Shown here in pieces: positions 22,601 through 32,591 of a stretch of DNA of 64,000 nucleotides (position 1 is its first letter; each line of letters begins with the position of its first letter). The position numbers and the translations under genes are program-made. Below the pieces are notes generated by a model. That model was given only the letters and a program-made list of their open reading frames with translations. It was not told the origin of the DNA and made no database searches. The DNA lies in assembly GCA_904066235.2 (NCBI GenBank), contig CAJFCV020000001.1, positions 14,503,291 through 14,567,290 of the forward strand. Direction: 5' to 3'. The DNA is from Bursaphelenchus xylophilus (taxonomy: Eukaryota; Nematoda; Chromadorea; Rhabditida; Aphelenchoididae).

Positions 22601-23531
22601 CGCGGTTGGTTCTGCATACTGCGGAATTTTTGAAATGTCTCTGTAACATTTCTAGCTTAATTTTCAAGCAAAAAACGCATAAATTCAACAAAAAAATGAT
22701 CATTTTTATATTGCACTAGATAAAAACCCCGATTTTTGGCCCTGAAATGTCATAAAAATTAAGAATTTAATCTGAAATATAATGAAAAAATGTAATTTCA
22801 GTTCGATTTCCTATACTTGCTCTCGTTCTTCGTTGTTATCACCGGCTCGTTGATCTTCTCCGCCCGAAAAACGGAGGAGAAATCGCGAGCGGAGACGGAC
22901 TGCGTGGCCAATGTCTTCTGTTTTTGTTGCCCGTGGATTTGCCAATGCTGTGATGGCCTAAAGCCACGACCGGCGTATACTGTAAGTTGATTTTTTTTAA
23001 TTTATAGGAAAAATTGTTAATGATAAGAAAAATTAGTCGAAAAAAGTAGTGAATCATAGTCGAATTTAGTTAATTCAGGTCTAGCAGTCAATGGCGAGAG
23101 TAGTTTCAGTCATTTTTTGTAGTTTTATGGTCGTTTCTGACAGTTGAAACAGAATGCCAAAAATGGCGGGAGTTGAACTTTTGAAATTTTATTGTTGCAT
23201 AAGATCCTATGGGTCTTTAAACTGACTTTATGGGGTTTAAAATTGTTTTTTCCGATGATTTGAGGCCAAATTCGACTAGTTAAAGTTTTCGTGGCGGGAC
23301 CTAAAATAAAAATTTTTTAGGTTGAATTAGTAATTAAAAATCGATTTGTAGAGCCTAAGAGCGAAATTAGAGGACATTTTAAAAATTTTAGCTTGAAATT
23401 TTAACAGCAAATTTGTTTTTCGGACATTACTTTACCTTGTTTTACCCATCAATTTTCAGGTCCGGGAAGCCGAACAAGAACGCAGCTCATTGGGTGCCCC
23501 CGAGTCCGAAGAACGAACCCCATCCCTATAG
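19684..23531 (+). CDS. SLC35F1/F2-type solute transporter
   Basis: Ten-helix drug/metabolite-superfamily membrane protein of the SLC35F group; substrate unknown. Exons 19684..20018, 20656..20849, 21187..21380, 21575..21891, 22334..22541, 22802..22981, 23460..23531 give 499 residues. The first 140 or so residues are polar and Pro/Ser/Arg-rich (likely cytoplasmic). Transmembrane segments begin at TFQAVLLGQMLSLCLCGTG. Family-typical stretches: KYFLLAIIDVEANYMIVYAYQHT, ILDCSTIPVVMILSWLFL, RYLFIHLVGVSICLAGIG, GDLLCLGAALFYGAANV and QYDRFEYLGIVGLFG. A Cys-rich patch (FCFCCPWICQCC) follows the last helix and could be palmitoylated (inference). The tail is short and polar. It is the second gene of a candidate operon. 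Confidence 0.9.
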
Positions 23532-23580
23532 CATAATACCACATCCATGACATCGATTCCCACTCACTTTCTCCATTTAC

Positions 23581-23833
23581 ATTCTCGAAATAAACCCAAC
23601 TACCTTATGTTGTACTTGATGACTCAAAATTTTTGTCCAATTTCCACCGGATCCCGCCAACTGAACAAATATCTGGGACGAATATAATCGCCCGAGGCGA
23701 TGGAAGCGGATGAGTTGGCGTGATGATCCGAAAATTTGTGCTTTGGAGCTGGATTTTGTTGTACTTGGTGGTGGAGAACAGACCAACCGGCAATGAGATT
23801 GATGCCAGTTTCGGGAGTAGAATTGAGTCAGAA
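23581..23833. repeat. 253-bp duplicated block, copy 1
   Basis: Matches 26366-26618 almost base for base and apparently without gaps (ATTCTCGAAATAAACCCAACT to TAGAATTGAGNCAGAAA). In copy 2 the block is the promoter side and start of a secreted-peptide gene; here it is followed by a GGTGCTGATTTCGAAAATC repeat fragment. Confidence 0.9.
23589..23594 (+). terminator. Poly(A) signal of the SLC35F-type gene
   Basis: AATAAA 58 nt after the stop. It lies inside the block duplicated at 26366-26618, so the same hexamer is present there too. Confidence 0.55.
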
Positions 23834-23899
23834 ATTTTCGAAGGTGCTGATTTCGAAAATCATGTCAGCTTTCCTCTTTATAGTACTATCTGGTACTAG
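23723..23899 (+). pseudogene. Truncated copy of the secreted cysteine-rich peptide gene
   Basis: The first 37 or so codons repeat the signal-peptide exon of the gene at 26508 with few changes. The frame then runs into an unrelated repeat and stops, so no cysteine-rich part is encoded. It lies about 190 bp after the SLC35F-type gene. It is a dead duplicate unless an exon further downstream is used; I see none. Confidence 0.7.
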
Positions 23900-24096
23900 A
23901 CCCCCGATTCCGGGGTCTCTTTCAACTCGGGGTCTCTTTCGAAGGAAACCGTGAAAAAAGCATTCTTCAGAAAAAGCACACTTTTCAGTATACGATTTAT
24001 TCACAACTAAATGGGAGTAAAATTCGATGAAGTAGTGTGATTTGCGAGGGATTTTTGTCCTGAAATAAATAAAATTTATACTTGTCAAAAAACGAT

Positions 24097-26194
24097 TTAC
24101 AATGGGTTCATCCGATTACCCGATCTTTGACGCCATTGGTGGTCCCAGACTTTTCCGCGAACATCCTCTCCAGTTTCGTGCTGGGTGTCTTCTTCCTTGA
24201 TGGTTTCTCCTTCGCTTTTTCTCGGAGCCAGCTCAAGATTAACTTCGATATGGGCTGACTGTCTCTTAAAAGAAATTTATGAAGGTATGTTATGCATAAT
24301 ATTTTAAAACTTTTATTAGGCACCTTTACATTCTTTATTATTAGGAATCTGAAATATAGTTTTGCTAACTCTAAATTAAAATCGCATCGATTTCTAAAGC
24401 TTCACAACGTGCCCAGGAAGAACCGAGATACTCATGCGCTTTAAGGCTAAGTAATTCTTACTATCAATTATATATCATAATACAGTTGTATGCGCCAAAT
24501 AGCAGCGCGACACATCATAAATACGCCCCTATCCGACAGGGTCGTAGGTACCCTTGATAAGAATTAGTTAGCTGATTTGGGAGTCAAGGAGGGAGGAGGT
24601 TCGGGAGAACCGAGGCGCCCCTCCGTCTGGAGTGGGCCTAGCTAGTAATTGTCTTATTATATTTTACTGTTTCCCCTTTTTTTGTATCTTGTAATTTATC
24701 ATCGACCCTTTCTAGGCATCATTATTATATACACCTTTTTAAGAAGTTCTTGAGTAATCAATGAACTTATAATGAATAACTCGTGGTATGCCTTACAATT
24801 AGAAGGGCAAGCAGTAAAATAACTCTACTACAAAATTTTTTTCTTCTTTTTTAAAACCCAAAAAGTTGCTTACCTTTTTCGTCAACTCCACAATGTCTGC
24901 CTTTGCCTTTTCAAAGGCTATTCTTGTTGGTAGTTGTGCGAGCTCGATGACAGACTCCGCCAACCTGTGGCGAAGCTTGTCACACTGAAATTAAATTCGT
25001 AAAATATTAAAAAGAAATCAGGTCAATTTTTGAAAAAATCTGGTCCAAATTGAAAAAAATCAACTATACAAATTTTTCCGTGCTGCGCCCGAATGTTTTC
25101 GGAAAATTAAATTGGCGTCATTCCCAAAGTAAGGCCTAGGGCGCAGCTTGGAAAAAATTATTATTTTTGGAATAGGTCAGGCTGAATTTTTCGCCTACTT
25201 TAACCGAACTTACCAACTCTGATCTTTCCCGAGATATCAGAAAGGCTTTGGTTGGGATGGGCGTGATGAGCCGATCCAGTCGCAGGATAATGAATCCCAC
25301 GGTTCCATATTGGGGCGTGAATCTTTTAAGGGATTCTGCCGACCCCACTTGGTGGAGGTTATCCGGCCGCCCAGCTTCGAGGATGATATCCGACGGCTAG
25401 AATAAGTTTAGCTGATTAAGGAAGTATTCCAAGTGCGACGCCCAGTTTTCTTAAAATTTTGCACACACTTCGGGCATAGGCAACGTTTCAATTCCAGAAA
25501 ATCTTAGCTCCCGCTTTGCAACTACAACCGTGATTTTCAGCGATCTTTGCGGCCGAGAGAGAACGCAAAACTCAGAGAGCGGTCAGAGAAAAAATTTTGG
25601 CCGTAAATTGGCCAGTTTAAAAAAAAAGTAATTTCTTCGTGGAAAGACTGCGGTAGAGATACGAATGAAACTTTCTATGCCAGCATTCGCAAGAAAAGCG
25701 GCATTTTTACCCCGTAGAACTACTTTCCTTGTAAAATCATTGCACTTAACATATATGGAATTTTCCTTTGTCTCCTGACTGTGCAAACTAAAAAATTTTT
25801 GGCAACTTTCAGCATAAAAATCTGGGTCGTTTCCGCAAAGCGCGAGCTGGAAGTCTCGCACACGTCATGTAAAAAATTATTCTAAATTTGTGCCAAGTTT
25901 TATCAAAATAGAAGCGTCCAACTTGCAGTACCTCCTCGTAAGAAAAAGTTGACTCACCATTATTCCCGGGATGGAGCTTGTAAGGACCTTCGCGTCTTGA
26001 TCCAATTTTATCCAGTCGAGAATAGTGCCATAGTCGAGCTTTTCATGCTCGACGTACACCTCAGTCCGTGACTCGAGCTCCATTTTTGACAACCAGTCGA
26101 TAATGAAGTTTTTTTGGGAATCAGAAATCTCCGCCAGTTTATGCAAATTTTTAAATTTTTTGAGAAAAAAAAAATAAAAATTTGACAATTTCAT
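24097..26194 (-). CDS. Unknown protein, 232 residues
   Basis: Exons 26194..25958, 25396..25214, 24984..24874, 24264..24097; all junctions are phase 0. I do not recognise the family. The N-terminus is MKLSNFYFFFLKKFKNLHK, not a clear signal peptide, followed by an acidic helical part (FIIDWLSKMELESRTEVYVEHE). Exon 2 includes YGTVGFIILRLDRLITPIP; exon 3 looks helical and charged; the tail is polar. The 5' end of exon 2 coincides with a dispersed repeat block also found in the formin intron, so this exon start may be recruited from a repeat. A second frame is open across the last exon, so the C-terminus depends on the exact acceptor used. Confidence 0.5.
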
Positions 26195-26365
26195 GTATTG
26201 GAAAAAAAAATGAAAAATTAAAGTAAAAATTCTTACTTTTGGTATCCGGTAGATTTTTTAGAGGAATCGCAGTTTAAAGTTCATAAAATGCGTAATATAA
26301 ATTTCAAAAAACTTTTAATTTTTTGTAGAAAATTACAGAGGAGATGACCAAAGTTCGTCGTTAAG

Positions 26366-26618
26366 ATTCTCGAAATAAACCCAACTACCTGATGTTGTAC
26401 TTGATGACTCAAAATTTTTGTCGAATTTCCACCGGATCCCGCCAACTGAACAAATATCTGGGACGAATATAATCGCCCGAGGCGATGGAAGTGGATGAGT
26501 TGGCGTGATGATCCGAAAATTAGTGCTTTGGAGCTGGATTTTGTTGTACTTGGTGGTGGAGAGCAGACCAACCGGCAATGAGATTGATGCCAGTTTTGGA
26601 AGTAGAATTGAGACAGAA
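26366..26618. repeat. 253-bp duplicated block, copy 2
   Basis: Partner of 23581-23833, 2.8 kb away in the same orientation. It covers about 140 bp upstream and the first 37 codons of the secreted-peptide gene. Confidence 0.9.
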
Positions 26619-27218
26619 AGCACTCAGGACAAGGATGAAAATGGCTTGCATCTAGGGAATGCGAAATGTAAGTGGAAAATTTTGAAGATTGCACTGTGCG
26701 AAGAAACTTTTGGATTGCACTGTGCGAAGAATTTTGAGGATTGCACTGTGCGAAAAATTTTTCGAATTGCACTGCGCGAAGGTCTTTGCGGATTGCACTG
26801 TGCAAAGAATTTTTCGAATTGCACTGTGCGAAAATTTCTGCGAATTGCACTGTGCGAAGGACGGAAAAAGTTTTATTTTTTTCGCACGGTGCAATAAAAA
26901 AAATGAAAAGTTGTCGCGGTCGACAGTTTGGCGCACAGTGCAGTCACTCGCCTTTGCACCGTGCGAGAAAATTTTTATTACACAAACCGCACAGTGCAAT
27001 GAAGAAATTTTATATTTTTATGCACTGTGCGAAAAAAATATTATATATAGAAAATCGCACAGTGCGGCAAGAATTGGACTGCACAGTGCGTTTAAAAAAA
27101 ATTTTTTTCAGGCAATGCGCATGAATGCACGTACAATTGCCGGAAAGAGCATAATGATGATCGGATGTTCAGTTGTAACCGGGATTGCAAGTGTGTTTTC
27201 CAGTTCTATCATGATTAG
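26508..27218 (+). CDS. Small secreted six-cysteine peptide (defensin-like spacing)
   Basis: Exons 26508..26667 and 27112..27218 give 88 residues. The first about 20 form a hydrophobic signal peptide rich in Leu and Trp, and a polar propeptide-like stretch follows. The second exon carries six cysteines spaced C-x4-C-x3-C-x12-C-x3-C-x-C. A C-x3-C helix element with a later C-x-C is the arrangement of the cystine-stabilised alpha-beta fold shared by defensins and some toxins; nematodes have antimicrobial members. No target can be inferred. The intron is almost filled with GCAC-N-GTGC words (26690-27090). A truncated copy lies at 23723. Without a homology search the fold is a proposal. Confidence 0.65.
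26690..27090. repeat. GCAC-N-GTGC cluster 1 (intron of secreted-peptide gene)
   Basis: Leftmost dense cluster. About 16 copies of the 9-bp palindrome; early spacers repeat GAAxxxTTTNGGATT. TTGTCGCGG occurs once near 26910. Confidence 0.9.
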
Positions 27219-27968
27219 CACGAATTGAAAATGGAATTATCTGTAAATTACAGTAAATTAGAACCACATTTTGATGAAAGTTGCTAGAAAACACATTAAA
27301 AGATATGTGAAATCGGTCAGTTACCAAAAAATTGGTGTCAAAAGTTAATATTTTCAAATTGCCGCCATTTTTGGCATTCTGTTTCAAGGTCATAAACACT
27401 GTCGGAATTGATAAAATGGGAATGTAAAAGCAACAAAAATAGTATTTTTTTAGGCTGTGCCACATTCAAAAGATTTTGAAATTCGAAACTTCGAATTTCC
27501 CGCCATTTTTGGCATTCTGTTTTAACCGCCGAAAACAGGTAAAATACTGTCGCAAGCTGTGAAATCAGCAATCCCGGGTGTTTTATATTACTTATTTTTT
27601 ATTTGCACGTCATTCAGAACATTTAAAAGTTCAAATTTCCAAATTTCCCGCCATTTTTGGCATTCTGTTTTAATCGTCGAAAATGGGTAAAATAATGTCG
27701 TAAGATGTGAAATCAGCAATCTGAGACGTTTTATATTACATTTGCACTTCATTTAGAACATTTCGAGATTCAAAGGTACAAATTTCCCGCCATTTTTGGC
27801 ATTCTGTTTTAATGCCCTAGAAGGGCTAAAATCAGTGACAAATGTATCAGTCGTCGGTGATAAAAAGTATTTTAAGATTTTAAAATCGAATTACGACGGC
27901 TTTATTGAGTATTTATTATATTATCCATGAGAATTTTAACGCAAAAAACCAAAATTTTTTTTCAAAAA
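27219..27968. repeat. Intergenic gap with copies of the CCCGCCATTTTTGGCATTCTG repeat
   Basis: Four copies near 27360, 27495, 27645 and 27785, spaced about 140 bp, each followed by TTTTAA and AAAATR. The same unit forms the array at 33990-34730 and appears singly near 20130, 22150 and 23155. No gene is seen. Confidence 0.8.
27912..27917 (-). terminator. Poly(A) signal of the pepsin-like gene
   Basis: AATAAA on the minus strand 52 nt after the stop codon of the pepsin-like gene. Confidence 0.55.
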
Positions 27969-30900
27969 TTAATCCAAATGCTCTGCGAATCCGATAATTC
28001 CCTTCAAAAAGTTGTGAATCACACAGAATCGGCGGAAAAATGTGGCTCCCAGAATCCACACATCATCAGCGCCTTCTCGAATCTCCAAGTTACAGTACTT
28101 CTTGGTCTTTTTTCTCTCCAAAAAGCGCATCAAATTGTTGTTTTTCATGATTAGTCTGGTCCGATTCGAACGCAGAACCAATTTCATGTACTTTTTGCAT
28201 GGGATTCGTACTGTATTTTTGAGTTTGAGCACTTTTTTGATTTTGGCCAAGTCCATTTTGGGGACAAAAATATGCGAACTCCCCATGTCCAAGATGGCGT
28301 TGATCTCGCGGCGGATCAGAAAATTGTTCAGAGTGATGTTATCAATCTGAAAAATCGAAATTTGGGTCAATTTGGGGGATCTCAGGTTTTCGTGGCGGGA
28401 CCCGAAATTTCGATTAAACTATGCAAATTTCGGTGTGAAAACATTAGGCTAGCCTGAAAATCGCCTAAAGAGATGCAGTTGGTCCGTAAGTTCAAAAATA
28501 TAGCCATTTTGAGGGGTTTCAGGTTTTCGTGGCGGGACCCAAAATTTCGATTAAACTATGCAAATTTTGGGGCGAATAAAATTATAACGGTCTGAAAATC
28601 GCTTAGAAAGAAGCAGGCAGTCCGTAAATTCAAAAATACGCTCATTTTGAGAGATTTCAGGTTTTCGTGGTGGGACCAAATTTTTGGGAAAAAACTCAAA
28701 TTTTGGATAGAAAAAGATTCTAATGACCTTCAAACATTTCTGAAAGGCATTATCAAGCTGGAAAACCGAAATTTCAGCCAACTTTAGGGGTTTCAAGTTT
28801 TCGTGGCGGGACTCAAAATTTTTAAAAAATATGCAAATTTTTAATTTTTTATGTGTTAATAACGCCGTGGGCACTGTTATTAATTCAGAAAGTTAAAATA
28901 CGGACCAAGTTGACAAATCTCAAGTTTTCGTGGTGAGACAGATTTTGAAAAAAATATCAATTTTTGGCCTACCTTGAACTCCCACAACGGTCTCTTTACA
29001 ACCCTGGCAGATCCTATTACATTTCCACAATTCTTTTTATCGGCCCGTCCAAACACAATAGTCCCAGCGACCAAATCGGACGTCAAATTTCTTCGCGGGT
29101 TCAGCCAAATCGAGAAGATTGGCTTTTGAAATATCTGGGCGTGGAGGAGGAACTCAAGAAATCCGGTTTGATTCGCTGGAGGGAAGGCGAGACCAACCAC
29201 TCCGTCGAGGAGAACGTCCTGAACAATTCATCTTGAGTCCGCATCCTCAACTGATTGCACAGTGCAGAAAAAAAATTGCACTGTGCAAAATGTTGAAATG
29301 GATTTTGCACAAAATTTTGAAGTGGGTCTTCCACGGTGCAGAAGACAAAAAAATTGCACCGTACAAAATTTAGAAGTTGGTTTTGCACAGTGCAAATAGC
29401 AAAATTGCACCGTGCAAAAAGAACGTACAGTGCGAAAAGATTAAAAAAAAGAAAAGAAATGCACTGTGCAAGCGTTCCAAAATTTTTTGCACTGTGCATG
29501 AAAAAGTCGCAAAATTTGCACAGTGCGAAAAAATGAGAAGAACAAATTTCTTGCACTGTGCAGAAAAAATTAAAATCAAATTTTCTTGCACTGTGCGGAG
29601 AAACGAAAAGTGAAAATTTCTTGCACTGTGCGGAAAAAATGAAAAGTAAATTTCCTTGCACTGTGCGAAAAAATGAAAAGTAAATTTTCTTGCACAGTGC
29701 GAAAAAATGAAAAGTAAATTTCCTCGCACTGTGCATGAAAAAGTCGCAAAATTTGCACAGTGCGAAAAAATGAGCAGAAAAAATTTCTTGCACTGTGCAG
29801 AAAAAATTAAAGGTAAATTTTCTTGCACTGTGCATGAAAGTCGCAAAATTTGCACTGTGCAAAAAAATGAAAAGTAAATTTCCTTGCACTGTGCAAAAAA
29901 ATGAAAAGAACATTTTCTTGCACAGTGCAAAAAAATAAAAAGTAAAATTTCTTGCACCGTGCGAAAAAATGAAAAGAAAAAATTTCTTGCACAGTGCGAA
30001 AAAAATAAAAAATAAATTTTCTGCACTGTGCGAAAAATTTTTAAAGTTTGAAAACTCACGCGAAAGAAGGTGTCCAGACGATTGGCCACTCCAATGTTGC
30101 AAAACATTGGAAACGAAGAGGACATTTGGGTTCCGAGCTGACAATAAATCGACTAGTACCCTCACAATGACCTACCACCACCAACTCCTGAACAAACTCC
30201 CCCTTTGCCATCGCATTCCCGTAATCCAACATCATTGAGCGATTCAGAAACGTTGCCGTATACGAGAGCGTTGGATCGTATTTGTGGAGCTGCGTGAAAC
30301 AGGTCACTCCATTCGTGTAGACACAATGATAGCCAGTGATCCAGGTGGTGAACGTGGTTTGGTCAAAAGTTACTCTCACAGTAAGCGGCGGCGAACCCAA
30401 GGTAAGATTGCCGAGTAAAGTGGTGCCATCGATTGTGAACAGGTCAACTTTGAAGGTGTTCTCGCCATTCCAACTTTCTTGCGCCCAATTCGCAAAAGAT
30501 CGGAGATTTTGCCCGTAATTCTCCGAGAAATCAGAGTCAGCGTCTGAATTGTCGATTTTTGCATCAATTTTAGGAGTTGTCGCAGTTATTATGGGCATTT
30601 TTTTGGTCGATTTTGCCTCTGAAAATAGAAAAATAATTTTGTTGTGCACAGTGCAAAAAACTGCACGGTTTAATTTTGCGTTTGCACTGTGCAATATCGA
30701 ATTTTTTATTTTTTATTTTTTTTGTCGCTGCACTGCACTGTGCATTCTATTTTTTCAAAAATTTCGCACAGTGCATTTCGCTTTTGATGTAGTGCCTTTG
30801 CACCGTGCAGTTTCAAAAAAATTTATTCTTTTTGCACCGTGCGAACTAAGAAAAGAGGGCCGCACAGTGCATTTCCGCAAAATTTTGCGTTGCACCGTGC

Positions 30901-32591
30901 GTTTATAAAATTTTTATTTTTGCACAGTGCATGCGAAATTCCGTTGTCGCTGAGTTTGCACAGTGCAATCTGATTTTTTTGTTGCACCGTGCATTTTCAA
31001 AATTTCTGTGCAAACTGAAATGAGTTGTCGCTGTTTTGCACTGTGCAATCTGAAATCTTTTTTGTTGCACCGTGAGTTTGTAAAATTTTTGTTTCTGCAC
31101 TGTGCAAACTGAAACGATTTGTCGCTGAGTTTGCACTGTGCAATCTGCCTGTTTTTCGTTGCACCGTGCGATTGCAAAATTTTTATTTCTGCACTGTGCA
31201 AACTGAAACGATTTGTCGCTGGCTTTGCACAGTGCATTTCCGTAAAATTTTCCGTTGCACAGTGCGTTTGAAAAATTTTTATTCTTGCACGGTGCAAGAT
31301 GAAAATTTTTGTCGCTGACCTTGCACTGTGCAATCTACATTATTTTTTATTGCACCGTGCGCTTGCAATATTTTTATTCTTGCACAGTGCAAGTTGAAAT
31401 GATTTGTCGCTGAGTTTGCGCTTGCAAACAGAAATGAGTTGTCGCTGAGTTTGCACTGTGCAGTCTGAAATCTTTTTTGTTGCACCGTGCGTTTACAAAA
31501 TTTTTACGGCTGCACTGTGCATTCCATTCCTGAATGTTTGTTTTCTTACCAATGTTTTCTCTGCTATTCCCATCTTCTCCATCATAATCGCCTTCTTCGT
31601 CGGTCGTAGTAGAGGCCACAAATTGCGTTGTTGTTTCAGTCGAAGGATCAGTTGTAGGGCTTGTCGTCGTCTCCGGGGCTACTGTAGTTTCATCCCATGG
31701 AGTAGTTGTAGGTTCTGTAGGAATGGTAGTTGTAGTATCAGGATCTGGAAGAGTTGTCTCAAAGTCTTCAACGGCGTTTACGTTAGTATTTTTGTAAAGT
31801 GCATCGACATTTTTTTGGTTTCGCAAAAATTGAAGATGCACTGTGCGAAAAAATGCTTAAAAATTTGCACAGTGCAAACGGTTTTTTTTGAGGATTGCAT
31901 TTTGCACGGTGCGCAAAGGGAAAAATGCACTGTGCGTTGGCGATAAGCCTGGGAAAAAGTTTGAAATGCACAGTGCGGAGCAAAAAAATTTTCAAACGTT
32001 TGCACAGTGCAAACGGCTTTTTTTGAGGCTTGCACTTTGCACTGTGCAAAAAAAGGAAAATGCACAGTGCGATGGCGACAAGCGTGGGAAAATGACGTGG
32101 CCCGCACCGTAAACAAGGAATCACCATTTTGCACCGTGCATTTTGCCTTTTTGTGTTTGCACTGTGCATCAAATTATCGCTGCGACAAAAGCGAGTTTCA
32201 AATTACGTCGCCGCGGCGGCCCGGGAGTCTGCACGGTGCAAACGGCTTTTTTTGAGGTTTGCACTTTGCACTGTGCGAAAAAAGGAAAATGCACTGTGCG
32301 TTGGCGACGAGCATGGGAGAAACTTTAAAATGCACTGTGCGAACACAAAAAAATGTCCATGCACTTTATGAAAATACCAGTAGTTGTCGCAGTCGTCTTT
32401 TCCGTCGTTTTTTTCGACTCAGACGTTGTAGTTGTCGTCAAATGGGATGTTGTTGTAGTTGCGGTAATAGTCGCCGTAGTGTCACAATTTTCCTCCTCAA
32501 AATTGTCTTCATAAACTTGAGCGAAGTGAAGAAGATTGTTATTTTGGAGGATCACAAAAAACAGTATTAGAAAATACGACTTTTTCAACAT
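27969..32591 (-). CDS. Secreted Thr-rich pepsin-like protein with altered catalytic motif
   Basis: Exons 32591..32378, 31765..31550, 30618..30176, 30137..30060, 29218..28973, 28346..27969 give 524 residues. A signal peptide (MLKKSYFLILFFVIL) is followed by two Thr/Pro-rich mucin-like stretches (about residues 35-140), likely O-glycosylated. The pepsin (A1) domain follows: LLGNLTLGSPPLTVRVTFDQTTFTTWI, DGVVGLAFP, FSIWLNP, GTIVFGRAD, ILDMGSSHIFVP, WILGATFFRRF and GFAEHLD. Active enzymes have DTG twice; here they read DQT and DMG. Both Asp remain, but the first Gly is gone, so activity is doubtful. The 38-nt intron (30138-30175) is needed to keep frame; the alternative is a frameshift. The exon 2 acceptor is weak. 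Three of the four long introns are filled with GCAC-N-GTGC words. Confidence 0.85.
28380..28945. repeat. Tandem array in the last pepsin-like intron, unit about 130 bp
   Basis: Five copies of the core TTTCGTGGCGGGACCCAAAATT near 28388, 28515, 28663, 28800 and 28925, separated by TATGCAAATTTNGG and CTGAAAATCGC segments. No GCAC-N-GTGC words occur here. Confidence 0.85.
29256..30032. repeat. GCAC-N-GTGC cluster 2
   Basis: Over 30 copies in pepsin-like intron 4. Spacers are A-rich (AAAAAATGAAAAGTAAATTTCCT), at a near-constant pitch of about 23-26 bp; AAAGTCGCAAAATTT occurs repeatedly. Confidence 0.92.
30643..31520. repeat. GCAC-N-GTGC cluster 3
   Basis: More than 30 copies in pepsin-like intron 2. 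Spacers repeat AAACTGAAATGATTTGTCGCTGAGTT and CAAAATTTTTATT, giving an approximate two-word higher-order unit. Confidence 0.92.
31838..32340. repeat. GCAC-N-GTGC cluster 4
   Basis: About 18 copies in pepsin-like intron 1, with repeated AAACGGCTTTTTTTGAGGCTTGC and TTGGCGACAAGC spacers. The intron edges (31795-31830 and 32340-32375) carry an inverted pair of GTAAAGTGCATCGACATTTTT-like sequence. Confidence 0.9.
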
